From the NCBI GenBank assembly GCA_023437305.1, contig JAEZGN010000030.1, forward strand, positions 62,001-126,000: 64,000 nt of DNA, given 5' to 3'. This DNA is from Bacteroidota bacterium. GTDB lineage: Bacteria; Bacteroidota; Bacteroidia; Bacteroidales; Dysgonomonadaceae. The stretch's first letter is position 1, and each line of letters starts with the position of its first letter. Both the position numbers and the translations under genes were made by a program. The notes under the pieces are model-generated. The model ran no database searches and had not been told where the DNA came from. It worked only from the letters and a program-made list of their open reading frames with translations. Shown here piece after piece: positions 53,210 through 62,062 of the stretch.

Positions 53210-54053
53210 GAGGAAGAAATATCTGGCTTATTTTTCGCTGGCAGCCTTAATGGTTGCCAGTATCTGTCTTATATATGGGTATCTGGAAGCGCAGAATATA
53301 AAGCTGAAAGAACTGACATTCCGAAGCAAAGATATTCCCGATGCTTTTGTAGGAAAAAAGATCATCTTTGTATCAGATATCCACTCCGAGAAATACTTCT
53401 CGAGCAAAGATGTAGCACATCTGGTAGAGAGAATCAATAAACGAAACCCCGACATAGTGATTATAGGAGGGGATAATACCTTAAAAGACACAACATATTC
53501 GCGCCCTTTCTTTGATGAAATAAGAAAGCTGAAAAGTAAATACGGAGTATACACGGTATTGGGCAATCATGACCACTGGGAAGATGCCAAGCTAATACAA
53601 CAAGGCTTTAGTAATTGTGGTTTTCATATCTGCGATAATGGGTCATACTGGATAAAAGAAGGCAATGACAGTATAAAAATCGGAGGTGTGGGAGATCTTT
53701 GGGAAGATGTGCAGATTATAGAAAATACGATCAGTGATGTGAAACCAAACAACTTCTGCATATTGCTGTCTCATAACCCCGACTACATGGAATTACTAGA
53801 CACAGACCTTGTAGACCTTATGCTATCAGGTCACACACACGCAGGGCAAATAACACTTTTTGGATTGTATGCTCCCATTATGCCGGCCACCAATCATCCC
53901 GAATATATGCAAACGGGACAAAAGTACAGGTATGGCTGGAAAGAAAAGGGTAAAACAAAACTATACGTTACTTCGGGCGTTGGTATGGGCGGATTTCCAT
54001 TTCGCTTTTTCGCACAACCAGAGATCGTAGAGATAACGCTAGAGCAAGAATAA
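53199..54053 (+). CDS. Membrane-anchored metallophosphoesterase (YkuE/YaeI-like)
   Basis: A 284-residue protein with one N-terminal transmembrane segment (residues about 7-27). The calcineurin-like metal-binding motifs appear in order: SDIHSEKYF, IGGDNT, LGNHDHW, SHNPDYM and SGHTHAGQ. They place it with the YkuE/YaeI phosphohydrolases, some of which act on UDP-diacylglucosamine-type lipids or other phosphoesters. The substrate is not fixed by sequence. It overlaps the pyrophosphatase gene by 11 bases and is translated from the same message. Confidence 0.9.
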   Translation: MTNRRKKYLAYFSLAALMVASICLIYGYLEAQNIKLKELTFRSKDIPDAFVGKKIIFVSDIHSEKYFSSKDVAHLVERINKRNPDIVIIGGDNTLKDTTYSRPFFDEIRKLKSKYGVYTVLGNHDHWEDAKLIQQGFSNCGFHICDNGSYWIKEGNDSIKIGGVGDLWEDVQIIENTISDVKPNNFCILLSHNPDYMELLDTDLVDLMLSGHTHAGQITLFGLYAPIMPATNHPEYMQTGQKYRYGWKEKGKTKLYVTSGVGMGGFPFRFFAQPEIVEITLEQE

Positions 54054-54067
54054 AGAAATAAAACAAC

Positions 54068-54784
54068 TTACTTCTTATTTCCTTTGAAGTTATCGATCAC
54101 ACTTAAAAGCCTGTTCAAAGACCCGACATCGTAACGTACCTGATGCCTGAGACGATTAAAGTCTAGTTTATTTACAACTCTCACAGTGGCATTATATTTC
54201 TTTGTATACGACTTGCCTACAAGCCTGTAGATATTATCGAGATCTTTAGCCGGATGCACTCTCGACTCGGAGTTTATGGCATAAGGATCAAACCCAAGCC
54301 TATCTTTTATAAATCGTCCGGTCAAGCGCTTGTCGATCTTCTTGAAGTGATTCGTTTCTGCCATAAACCAAGCTTCTATTTCATGTATTGCAATTACAAT
54401 ATCAAAATATGGAGCATTAACCCTCAGTTTGTTCGGCAAAAAGCGCAAGCCTTTTTCGAGCTTCTCCAAATCATCTATCGGTATAGGATAAAGATCACGG
54501 ACACCGATGATCATTTCATACCCTCTTTGTCGAAGGTTAGAAATGTTATCCAATATCTCCGATTTCACCCTGTTGTCTGAGCCACAATCAAAAATAAGCA
54601 CTTCGTACTTGGGATTTCGGGAGAATGACGAATTCCTAACAATTTCCTGTTTGGGAATATTAGCTCCTCCACGAAATTGTTTCTGAATAACATTAATCTG
54701 TTTATTACCAAAGACTTCCTTTATCAAGCGATTTATAAAAATCTGCTCAGTCTGTCCTTCAACAAAAAAAGCAATGCGTCTCAT
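54068..54784 (-). CDS. DUF4276 family protein, TOPRIM-like, partner of AAA ATPase
   Basis: A 238-residue protein. It opens with RRIAFFVEGQTEQIFINRLI, where the VEGQTE glutamate matches the first acidic position of TOPRIM-like folds. Residues about 62-72 (VLIFDCGSDNR) give the second acidic pair. The block IVIAIHEIEAWFMAE is the strongest signature of DUF4276. Many DUF4276 genes sit beside an AAA ATPase and are suspected to be nucleases of OLD-like or defence systems; no activity has been shown for this one. Its ATG overlaps the stop of the ATPase gene by one base (TAATG). Catalytic status is uncertain. Confidence 0.8.
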   Translation of the reverse strand: MRRIAFFVEGQTEQIFINRLIKEVFGNKQINVIQKQFRGGANIPKQEIVRNSSFSRNPKYEVLIFDCGSDNRVKSEILDNISNLRQRGYEMIIGVRDLYPIPIDDLEKLEKGLRFLPNKLRVNAPYFDIVIAIHEIEAWFMAETNHFKKIDKRLTGRFIKDRLGFDPYAINSESRVHPAKDLDNIYRLVGKSYTKKYNATVRVVNKLDFNRLRHQVRYDVGSLNRLLSVIDNFKGNKK

Positions 54785-55920
54785 TAAACGTTATTATCCT
54801 CATCCATAATGCCAAAACCTTTCTGGTAAAAGTCTGTGGCCAAGAAATCGAAGTTATTTAGTCCCGTATATTTAAAGTCTTCAAAAATATCTTTCGAATT
54901 TGTATAATCGTAAAATATTGATTTACTACATTCCCTACCTATTACTGACCAATAGCGAAGCGGTATTTGGTTCATGATATAGCGATCGTTAGTAGTCATA
55001 AAAATTTGCATATCAGATTTATTGACCTTCTTAACAACAATGTCTGTTATTTTCTTAGAGCTTTCAAAATCAAGTCCTTCTCCAATATCATCAATCAACA
55101 TACAAAATGAAATATTCTTCAGCTTTGCATAGTGTAGTAATATCAATAAAGATAAAGACCGATACATACCTTGAGACATTTCTCGTTGAGAAACAGTATA
55201 TTTACCATCTTCCTCAACACTTAGCCCGTAAAGTCCGTCAATCTCTTCTATATCAATATTAGAAACTTCGTAGCCTAAATCCTGCATGCCTGACATAATC
55301 TCTGAAGTAAAGTTCTCTCCAAACTCCTCCCGCCCTATATAAAACGTGTGAATTAAAGTCTCAGTATCATCAATATCCTTATCATTTTCATCTCTGGTAT
55401 AATCCTTCACCAATTTCTTTTTCTCTAACTGGTTCGCAAACATATAGTTTCGGAGAGACCTTCCCCACTCTACAAAACTTTCGAAATAATATTTTCCTTG
55501 GCTATTTTGCAAAGTAATGATTAGTTGATTATCGGGGATATCCGATTCAATCCTATTATTATCCATATCAATGAATATTCTCTTCTCTCTATCTAATAAG
55601 ACTTTATCGTCAAATATTAAAACCTCTTTTGTGATAGTCTTATTTTTGAAGCCCAATATATACTTATATGTATTCTCACCTTCAGTGAATATAATTTCAA
55701 AGTTTTCGCTAGGACTTACAGTTTGTTTCAAACTAATCTGTCCCGAAAATAAGCTTGCAATCTGCCTTATCAGATTTAATGTTCGGCTTTTCCCGGATGC
55801 ATTTTTACCCACCAAAAGATTTAGATTATCAAAGTAAGCATAATCATCATTACTGCCTACGATACTCCATTCGCGAGGTTCACCCGCATAACGAATATAT
55901 TTTAATGCACGAATTATCAT
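54784..55920 (-). CDS. AAA family (ABC/SMC-like) ATPase, first gene of a two-gene cassette
   Basis: A 378-residue protein of the AAA_15/AAA_21 type. Walker A is GKNASGKS (residues 38-45), preceded by the usual NLLVG strand. A coiled or inserted middle region follows, then a signature-like MSQGMYRSLSLL and Walker B CMLIDDIGEGLD. The H-loop position reads TTND instead of the common TTHS. Such ATPases act as sensors or motors next to TOPRIM, HNH or other effectors in OLD, Gabija, Septu and PARIS systems. The partner is the DUF4276 gene overlapping its 3' end. It lies between housekeeping genes, with its own -7 element, like a small inserted cassette. Confidence 0.85.
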   Translation of the reverse strand: MIIRALKYIRYAGEPREWSIVGSNDDYAYFDNLNLLVGKNASGKSRTLNLIRQIASLFSGQISLKQTVSPSENFEIIFTEGENTYKYILGFKNKTITKEVLIFDDKVLLDREKRIFIDMDNNRIESDIPDNQLIITLQNSQGKYYFESFVEWGRSLRNYMFANQLEKKKLVKDYTRDENDKDIDDTETLIHTFYIGREEFGENFTSEIMSGMQDLGYEVSNIDIEEIDGLYGLSVEEDGKYTVSQREMSQGMYRSLSLLILLHYAKLKNISFCMLIDDIGEGLDFESSKKITDIVVKKVNKSDMQIFMTTNDRYIMNQIPLRYWSVIGRECSKSIFYDYTNSKDIFEDFKYTGLNNFDFLATDFYQKGFGIMDEDNNV

Positions 55921-55960
55921 TTGGTTATATATTTTATAAAAAGTATAAAATTTATCTCCT

Positions 55961-55968
55961 CAAATATA
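55961..55968 (-). promoter_or_regulatory. -7 promoter element of the AAA/DUF4276 cassette
   Basis: TATATTTG on the minus strand, 40 bases before the ATG at 55920. Confidence 0.55.
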
Positions 55969-56072
55969 CACTTTTTCTCTCTGTAAATAATCTTCGATGG
56001 AGAATTCAATTACAGATTCACCAGCCGATTCTTTGTAGCAAACATTTAAGAATGACTACTTCCGAACAAGTC

Positions 56073-56086
56073 GTCCGATATCGGAC
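56073..56086. promoter_or_regulatory. 14-base perfect palindrome upstream of the efflux operon
   Basis: GTCCGATATCGGAC is a perfect palindrome centred about 98 bases before the HlyD ATG and about 80 bases before the predicted sigma-54-type start. It could be an enhancer site for an NtrC-type activator. An 8-base inverted pair (CAAGTCGT at 56067 and ACGACTTG at 56148) also brackets the area. Confidence 0.5.
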
Positions 56087-56131
56087 ATTTACATAAACGA
56101 TAAACGACTGATTATATACAATTTACATTTT

Positions 56132-56147
56132 CGGCATACGACTTGAT
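56132..56147 (+). promoter_or_regulatory. Possible sigma-54 promoter of the efflux operon
   Basis: CGGCATACGACTTGAT resembles the -24/-12 consensus TGGCACGnnnnTTGCW: the GG is followed after 10 bases by GA in place of GC. No TAnnTTTG element was found before this operon. The predicted start lies about 20 bases before the ATG at 56178. Confidence 0.35.
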
Positions 56148-56177
56148 ATAAATAGGTAGAATAATAAAACATTAGAA

Positions 56178-57422
56178 ATGGACAGAGAGATACCATTAAG
56201 TGAGCAACGCAAAGAAAGACGTAAACAGATAATACGATACGGCGCTATTATAGTAGGTTTGGCAATAGTAGTTATTATCGTAGTAAATTTCCTACAAGGT
56301 TCGATTTCTTCGAAAAATGTAATTATAGGAACTGTTGACAGAGGAACAATCGAAGTAACGGTAAATGCATCGGGCAAAGTGATTCCTCTGACCGAAGAAA
56401 TCATCGTCTCTCCGATTAATAGCCGTATACTGGAGGTATATAAAGAAGCGGGAGATTCGGTTAACAAAGATGAACCGATCTTAAAGCTCGAATTGGCCTC
56501 GATAGAAACAGATTACAAGCAGAAGCTGGACGAAAAGGAAATGAAGAAAAGCAAACTTATCCAGTCTCAAGTGAGTCTCGACAATACAATTTCGGATCTT
56601 CAAATGCAGCTACAGGTAAAGGATATGAAGCTCAAACAACTACAAACCGAGCTTAAAAACGAAAAATATCTGGATAGCATCGGGGCAAGTACCTCAGACA
56701 AGGTACGCCAAGCAGCATTGAACTATGAAGTAGCAAAGCTTGAGCTCCAGCAGCTAAAACAACAAATAGTAAATGAAAAGAAAAATGCATCGGCCGAGGT
56801 CAAAGTCCAACAACTCGATCTAAGTATATTCGAAAAGTCTCTGGCAGAAAGTGCCCGCCTCTTAAAAGATGCTCGTATATTATCACCTCAGAAAGCAACA
56901 CTTACCTATGTAAATAACCAAATCGGTTCGCAAGTTTCTGCCGGAACACAAATAGCTATTGTCTCAGACCTGAGTCACTTTAAGGTACTGGCCGAAATAG
57001 CCGATAGCTATGCAGAGAAACTCAGTTCGGGAGCTAAAGCGATAATAAAAATCGGACAATTGCAGCTCGAAGGAACAGTCGTAAATATAACTCCTTCGGT
57101 AAAGAACGGGGTAATTAATTTCACCGTTATGCTAAAAGACTCGGGTAATTCTCGCCTGAGAAGTGGTCTGAAAACAGATGTATATGTTACTCATGGAATA
57201 CAGGATGATGTATTACGGATTCCTAATTCGACCTATTATATAGGAGCCGGAGAATATGAACTGTGGGTAGTCAAAAACGGAGAAGCGGAAAAGAAAAAAA
57301 TAAAACTAGGCGAAAGCAGCTTCGAATATGTAGAAGTGATAAGCGGTCTCGAGAAAGGCGAACAAGTAATTATATCAGATATGAATCAGTACAAGAACAA
57401 GCAAAAATTAAAAATAAATTAA
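56178..57422 (+). CDS. HlyD/MFP family efflux periplasmic adaptor
   Basis: A 414-residue inner-membrane-anchored adaptor. A transmembrane helix lies at about residues 17-36. It is followed by a lipoyl-like half motif (VNASGKVIPLTEEIIVSP, ILEVYKEAGDSVNKDEPILKLE), a long alpha-helical hairpin (about 95-205, with repeated Gln/Leu/Lys heptads), the second lipoyl half and a beta-barrel (FKVLAEIADSYAEKLSSGAKAIIKIG), and a membrane-proximal domain. It would join the inner-membrane ABC transporter to the TolC channel. It is the first gene of an operon running to the window edge. Confidence 0.92.
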   Translation: MDREIPLSEQRKERRKQIIRYGAIIVGLAIVVIIVVNFLQGSISSKNVIIGTVDRGTIEVTVNASGKVIPLTEEIIVSPINSRILEVYKEAGDSVNKDEPILKLELASIETDYKQKLDEKEMKKSKLIQSQVSLDNTISDLQMQLQVKDMKLKQLQTELKNEKYLDSIGASTSDKVRQAALNYEVAKLELQQLKQQIVNEKKNASAEVKVQQLDLSIFEKSLAESARLLKDARILSPQKATLTYVNNQIGSQVSAGTQIAIVSDLSHFKVLAEIADSYAEKLSSGAKAIIKIGQLQLEGTVVNITPSVKNGVINFTVMLKDSGNSRLRSGLKTDVYVTHGIQDDVLRIPNSTYYIGAGEYELWVVKNGEAEKKKIKLGESSFEYVEVISGLEKGEQVIISDMNQYKNKQKLKIN

Positions 57423-57454
57423 TTCTATAATAGGTAATATAATTTTAGGGAGAT

Positions 57455-57492
57455 CTTTTATGCTCTTCCTTCGATTAGGAAGAGTATAAAAG
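57455..57492 (+). other. 16-bp hairpin between adaptor and ATPase genes
   Basis: CTTTTATGCTCTTCCT (57455-57470) pairs with 57477-57492 through 15 Watson-Crick pairs and one G-U, with a 6-base loop, inside the operon. It is followed by an A-rich stretch rather than a T-run, so it is not a standard terminator for the plus strand. It could stabilise or mark processing of the message. Confidence 0.6.
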
Positions 57493-57529
57493 TAAATAAA
57501 AAAATAATTATACATAAAATATCAGCACT

Positions 57530-58198
57530 ATGTCAATAATCAATTTACAAGGGATTACAAAAATTTATAGGACGAAAGAAGTAGAAACAGTAGCATTGGA
57601 AAATGTAAATCTGGAAGTCGAAAAAGGAGATTTTCTATCCGTTATGGGGCCATCTGGTTGTGGTAAAAGTACTATGCTAAATATTATGGGGCTACTCGAT
57701 GTTGCAACCAATGGCAAAGTACTCATCAATGGTACAGAAACAAATAAGATGAAAGATAAGGAGATGGCTGAATTCCGCAACAAAACACTTGGGTTTGTTT
57801 TTCAAAGTTTCCATCTTATAAATTCACTAAACGTACTCGACAATGTAGAGCTCCCACTTCTTTATCGCAAGGCTGGAGACACCAGCCGCCGTGAGTTAGC
57901 AAAGCATGTGTTAGAGAAAGTAGGCCTTTCGCACCGCATGAAACACTTCCCTTCTCAACTATCCGGAGGGCAGTGTCAGCGTGTAGCCATCGCCCGTGCC
58001 ATTATCGGCAATCCTCAAATCATTTTGGCCGATGAGCCTACCGGAAACCTTGACAGCAAGATGGGTACGGAAATTATGGATCTACTGTTTGAGTTGAATA
58101 ACGAAGGTACAACAATAGTAATGGTAACCCACGACGAGCTTATAGCAAAAACGACTAAGCGCATTGTTCGTTTCTTCGACGGAAGACGTGTAGAATAG
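57530..58198 (+). CDS. ABC transporter ATP-binding protein (MacB/LolD type)
   Basis: A 222-residue cytoplasmic ATPase. Walker A is GPSGCGKS (residues 40-47), the Q-loop is GFVFQSFHLI, the ABC signature is LSGGQCQRVAIARAI, Walker B is IILADEPTGNLDS and the switch His is in MVTHDE. The length and the QxFHLINSLNVLDNVELPL segment are typical of the MacB/LolD/FtsE group that works with FtsX-like permeases. It is the only ATPase in the operon and must serve all four downstream permeases. Gap to the first permease is 32 bases. Confidence 0.96.
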   Translation: MSIINLQGITKIYRTKEVETVALENVNLEVEKGDFLSVMGPSGCGKSTMLNIMGLLDVATNGKVLINGTETNKMKDKEMAEFRNKTLGFVFQSFHLINSLNVLDNVELPLLYRKAGDTSRRELAKHVLEKVGLSHRMKHFPSQLSGGQCQRVAIARAIIGNPQIILADEPTGNLDSKMGTEIMDLLFELNNEGTTIVMVTHDELIAKTTKRIVRFFDGRRVE

Positions 58199-58230
58199 AA
58201 TTTAACAATACAGCTAAGCTACAAGGGAAA

Positions 58231-59514
58231 ATGAAAATAAGCTACTTCAAACAAGCCATAAGAACAATTAAAGACAATCCTTATTCGGCATTTATATCCA
58301 TCCTGGGTGTTGCTCTTTCTATCGGCATAATTATATCGTTACTTGTCGCCATACGAGCTAAAACAATGGACATTGAGCCGGAGACCAACCGTTCGCGATC
58401 TTTATATGTAAAATGGGTTGGGGTGAAAGAAAAAAACACAGGGAACTTTGTCGTTAACGGTTTTATGTCTTTAAAAACAATCAAGGAGTGCTTTCAGTCA
58501 TTAAAAACACCCGAAGCTGTTACCATATCATCATTTATTCACTCTCATCTGGCTACTTTACCGGGAGGAGGCAACCAGAAGAGATGTTATGTATTGTATA
58601 CAGATGATGTTTTTTGGAAAGCATTTGACTTTAAATTCATTGATGGAAAGGGATATAATAAAGAAGATTTCGATTCGGGTATAAAGAAAATCGTTATCAG
58701 TGAAAAATTAGCACGCACTATTTTCGGAAGCATAAAAAATGTGGTAGGAAAACAAATGCAACTAAACTTTATTACATACACAGTATCTGGCATAGTAGAA
58801 GACCTATCGCCGATAACGGTAGCTACTTATGCTCATGCATGGATTCCACTCACATCGGTACACAAAACACAAAGTGCAGATATGGAAGGAATAACAGGCA
58901 TGTACAAATGTCAGATTATAGCGCATTCTTCGAAAGATTTTGATGCCATACGTACAGAAACAAATCAACAAATAAGCCGCTATAATACCACATTAGCCAA
59001 CTATAGTGTAGAGTTTTACGGACAACCGGACACCCGATATGTAGAGGATCACCGATTTGGACCGGGATATCCGGATATGCAAAGGTCATATTTATCTGAT
59101 ATCGGATTAGTCTTAATTCTTCTAATTGTACCTGCCATTAATTTATCAGGTCTCACATTGTTTCGCATGAGAAAAAGGATAGCCGAATTGGGAGTCAGAA
59201 AAGCATACGGGGCTACGAGAAAAGCCCTCATGTGGCAAGTTTTGGGCGAGCAAATGGTATATTCTCTTATTGGTGGAGCTTTAGGTTTATTACTATCATT
59301 CATTACAGTTCATTTTATAAGCGACTATGGTTTTAATTATAATAATTACTTTGGTTTGGATATTGAGCCTCATTTTAACCCTTCTGTTTTCATAACTCCG
59401 GGTACGTTTTTTTTGACATTTATCTTCTGTATTATTATAAACCTTTTAAGTGCAGGAATACCAGCATGGAGGGTATCATCTGCATCCATTGTTAAATCTT
59501 TAAGGGAAGACTAA
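58231..59514 (+). CDS. FtsX/MacB-like permease, type A copy 1
   Basis: A 427-residue inner-membrane protein with the four-helix FtsX/MacB plan: one helix at about residues 17-40, a large periplasmic domain (about 45-285), then three helices. The N terminus MKISYFKQAIRTIKDNPYS and the phrase PETNRSRSLYVKW mark it as type A, paralogous to the protein at 60799. The third and fourth helices carry ELGVRKAYGATRKALMWQVLGEQ, an FtsX-like coupling loop. The C terminus ends RVSSASIVKSLRED. The type B permease gene follows after only 4 bases, suggesting that the two form a pair. Confidence 0.9.
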   Translation: MKISYFKQAIRTIKDNPYSAFISILGVALSIGIIISLLVAIRAKTMDIEPETNRSRSLYVKWVGVKEKNTGNFVVNGFMSLKTIKECFQSLKTPEAVTISSFIHSHLATLPGGGNQKRCYVLYTDDVFWKAFDFKFIDGKGYNKEDFDSGIKKIVISEKLARTIFGSIKNVVGKQMQLNFITYTVSGIVEDLSPITVATYAHAWIPLTSVHKTQSADMEGITGMYKCQIIAHSSKDFDAIRTETNQQISRYNTTLANYSVEFYGQPDTRYVEDHRFGPGYPDMQRSYLSDIGLVLILLIVPAINLSGLTLFRMRKRIAELGVRKAYGATRKALMWQVLGEQMVYSLIGGALGLLLSFITVHFISDYGFNYNNYFGLDIEPHFNPSVFITPGTFFLTFIFCIIINLLSAGIPAWRVSSASIVKSLRED

Positions 59515-59518
59515 AACT

Positions 59519-60772
59519 ATGTTGAAACAAATTTTCAAGATAATAATTAATCAGCGTAAAAGTAATTACTGGATACTAGCCGAATTACTCTTTGTTTCGA
59601 TATGTCTTTGGTATATAGTAGACTATATGGAGGTGCTGCGATCAGTTAGAAATATTCCACTCGGTTATAATATAGAAAATACCTATCGCATCGATTTAAA
59701 TGAACGCCTGCAAGACAGTGAAAACTATATCTCTCCCGAAGAAAAAACTACTACTACCGGAGAAGATCTATTAAGTATAATGGAGTTGATACGTCAGTAT
59801 CCACCGATAGAATCCGTATCGCTGTCTATAGCGTCACAACCTTATGCGGCTACACCTTATAGTCAGGCATATTATAAAAAACTATCTTATAACAAGATGG
59901 GTATATCGGCTCAGGAATATAAAGTTACCTCTTCTTTTTTTGATGTTTTTAAAACAAAATCTACCAATCAAAAAGATTTAAAACAGGCGTTGAATCCGCA
60001 TTCTGTGATAATATCTGCAAATGCTGCAACTGAGCTATTAAATGGAGAAGAAGCTATCGGCAAGAATATCATTATAGGAGAGAATGGCGAAGAAAAACAG
60101 ATTACAGCGGAGTATGTACCTGTAAGATGGACTGAATACTTTAAAGCTAACCCCTCGTTCTATACACTTCTGTCTGAGGAGGAAATCATAAAGAGTGTAA
60201 ACTCTGACAATCTATCTCAAATGGAGCTATGCATACGTGTGAAACCGGACATAAAAGATGATTTCATCGACAAATTTATAAAAGATATGGCATCTAAGAT
60301 TATGGTTGGTAATATTTATCTGATGGATGTACGTCCAAGTTCCTATATCAGAAAGGCAGCAGTAGGTCCGGAAGAGAGTACAATCTTCGTCCGAACTTTT
60401 CTTTTAGGATTTCTTCTTATCAATATCTTTTTAGGTGTATCGGGTGTATTCGGTTTACGGACACAACAACGAAAAAATGAACTCGGACTACGTATAGCCC
60501 TAGGTTCTTCAAAGGTAAAACTCCAACTGCTGGTTATCACAGAAGGTCTGTTACTACTATCTGTAGTCATGATACCTGTTATAATAATAGCGCTCAATTT
60601 CGGTTTATTTGAACTTGTACATCTTGAGTGGCTAGCTTTCACCGCATCTCGTTTTATAATTAGCATTTCTATCAGCTATATCATTATGGCTTTTATAATC
60701 CTGATCAGTATATGGTATCCGGCATATAGAACGACAAAAATAGATCCCGCAGAAGTATTGCGCAGTGAGTAA
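59519..60772 (+). CDS. FtsX/MacB-like permease, type B copy 1
   Basis: A 417-residue permease with the same four-helix plan but a different N terminus (MLKQIFKIIINQRKSNYWI), which marks type B. The periplasmic domain contains GYNIENTYRIDLNE, and the cytoplasmic coupling loop before the last helices is RKNELGLRIALGSSKVKLQLL. It ends TTKIDPAEVLRSE. It is closely spaced behind the type A gene and probably heterodimerises with it. Gap to the next type A copy is 26 bases. Confidence 0.9.
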   Translation: MLKQIFKIIINQRKSNYWILAELLFVSICLWYIVDYMEVLRSVRNIPLGYNIENTYRIDLNERLQDSENYISPEEKTTTTGEDLLSIMELIRQYPPIESVSLSIASQPYAATPYSQAYYKKLSYNKMGISAQEYKVTSSFFDVFKTKSTNQKDLKQALNPHSVIISANAATELLNGEEAIGKNIIIGENGEEKQITAEYVPVRWTEYFKANPSFYTLLSEEEIIKSVNSDNLSQMELCIRVKPDIKDDFIDKFIKDMASKIMVGNIYLMDVRPSSYIRKAAVGPEESTIFVRTFLLGFLLINIFLGVSGVFGLRTQQRKNELGLRIALGSSKVKLQLLVITEGLLLLSVVMIPVIIIALNFGLFELVHLEWLAFTASRFIISISISYIIMAFIILISIWYPAYRTTKIDPAEVLRSE

Positions 60773-60798
60773 GAACTAAAAATTAATAGAATCAATAT

Positions 60799-62058
60799 AT
60801 GTATAATATATATTTTAAACAGGCTCTGGAAATGCTGAAACAAAACAAGTTTATCAGCATAATTACGGTCATAGGTACAGCTTTGGCCATAATGATGGTT
60901 ATGGTTATTATTGTCACCGATTCTATAAAACATGTAGACATAGCACCTGAAGTAAACAGAAGCAAAACCTTCTACGTGAAACGCTATACCAAAAAGAGCA
61001 AAGACCAAACTAAAAACAGTATATGGCAAAGCACCATCAGTTACGAGTTGTACAAAAATTACCTCTCGGAATTTAAAACGCCCGAATATACTACAGCCGT
61101 CGACAAGGCATGGAATGGTAATCAGTTTATGGTAAAAAAGGAGAATGCGAACGAACGTTTCTTATCCGAGATCAGAATGGTAGACGCTAGTTACTGGAAA
61201 GTATTATCATTCAGCTTTCTGGATGGAAAGCCATTTACAGAAGAAGACTTTAAATCAGGTATACGCAATGCTGTGATTTCCCAAAATCTCGCAAAAAGAG
61301 TTTTTGGAAATGATAAAGTTTTGGGCAAAAACATAGAGATTGACTTTAACTTATACAAAGTGATAGGTATTATAAAAGACGTGCCTCAAACTTTTACATA
61401 CGGATACGGAGAAGCATATATACCCTATACATCGAAGAATGGGTATAATAACAGAAACTATCACATCCTATATTTATTGAAAGATAAAAAAGACGTGACA
61501 GTATTAACGGAGGAAATACAAAAAGCTCAACGAAAATTTGACAGTGCCGACCCCGAAAACAATATAACGTTTCATGGTCCTTACAATCAGAGACAGCTCT
61601 CGATGCAAGAAACCAGGGATATGAAACCGGATGAAAAAACAGCCAATAGAAAAATGATATTCATTTTTACCGTTTTGCTTCTCATTCCGGCAGTTAACTT
61701 ATCCAGCTTTAGCATGTCTCAAATAAAAAGACGAATCGAAGAAATAGGAGTAAGAAAAGCTTTCGGGGCAAAAAAATATATAATTCTGATTCAAATTTTG
61801 TTCGAAAATCTAATTACAACTTTCATAGGAGGCATTATAGGGTTGATATTGTCGTACTTTATTGTGATGTGGCTCAAAAGCTGGCTACTCGATATAGGAG
61901 CAGAGAGTGTTATACCAATTCATGCTTTAATATCATACCCTGTATTGATCGGTGTATTCTTAGCTTGCTTTGTACTGAACCTTCTTTCGGCTGGCATACC
62001 GGCATACAGAGCATCAAAAGCGGCCATCGTTGATTCCTTGAACAAAAAAAACATGTAA
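60799..62058 (+). CDS. FtsX/MacB-like permease, type A copy 2
   Basis: A 419-residue permease paralogous to the protein at 58231. The shared features include MYNIYFKQALEMLKQNKFIS, the PEVNRSKTFYVKRYTKK segment, SFLDGKPFTEEDFKSGI (compare FIDGKGYNKEDFDSGI in copy 1), EIGVRKAFGAKKYIILIQI and the end ASKAAIVDSL. Sequence divergence is too great for a very recent duplication. It forms the second A-B pair with the gene that follows after 4 bases. Confidence 0.9.
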   Translation: MYNIYFKQALEMLKQNKFISIITVIGTALAIMMVMVIIVTDSIKHVDIAPEVNRSKTFYVKRYTKKSKDQTKNSIWQSTISYELYKNYLSEFKTPEYTTAVDKAWNGNQFMVKKENANERFLSEIRMVDASYWKVLSFSFLDGKPFTEEDFKSGIRNAVISQNLAKRVFGNDKVLGKNIEIDFNLYKVIGIIKDVPQTFTYGYGEAYIPYTSKNGYNNRNYHILYLLKDKKDVTVLTEEIQKAQRKFDSADPENNITFHGPYNQRQLSMQETRDMKPDEKTANRKMIFIFTVLLLIPAVNLSSFSMSQIKRRIEEIGVRKAFGAKKYIILIQILFENLITTFIGGIIGLILSYFIVMWLKSWLLDIGAESVIPIHALISYPVLIGVFLACFVLNLLSAGIPAYRASKAAIVDSLNKKNM

Positions 62059-62062
62059 GAAT

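Noticed and set aside
54068..55920. Assignment of the AAA/DUF4276 pair to Gabija, Septu or PARIS by name
   Set aside because: There is no UvrD-like helicase (Gabija), no HNH partner (Septu) and no DUF4435 protein (PARIS). Only a general similarity in layout can be claimed.
56132..56147. Calling the efflux promoter sigma-54 with confidence
   Set aside because: The -12 GC is GA here, which weakens the match, so it is listed only as a possibility.
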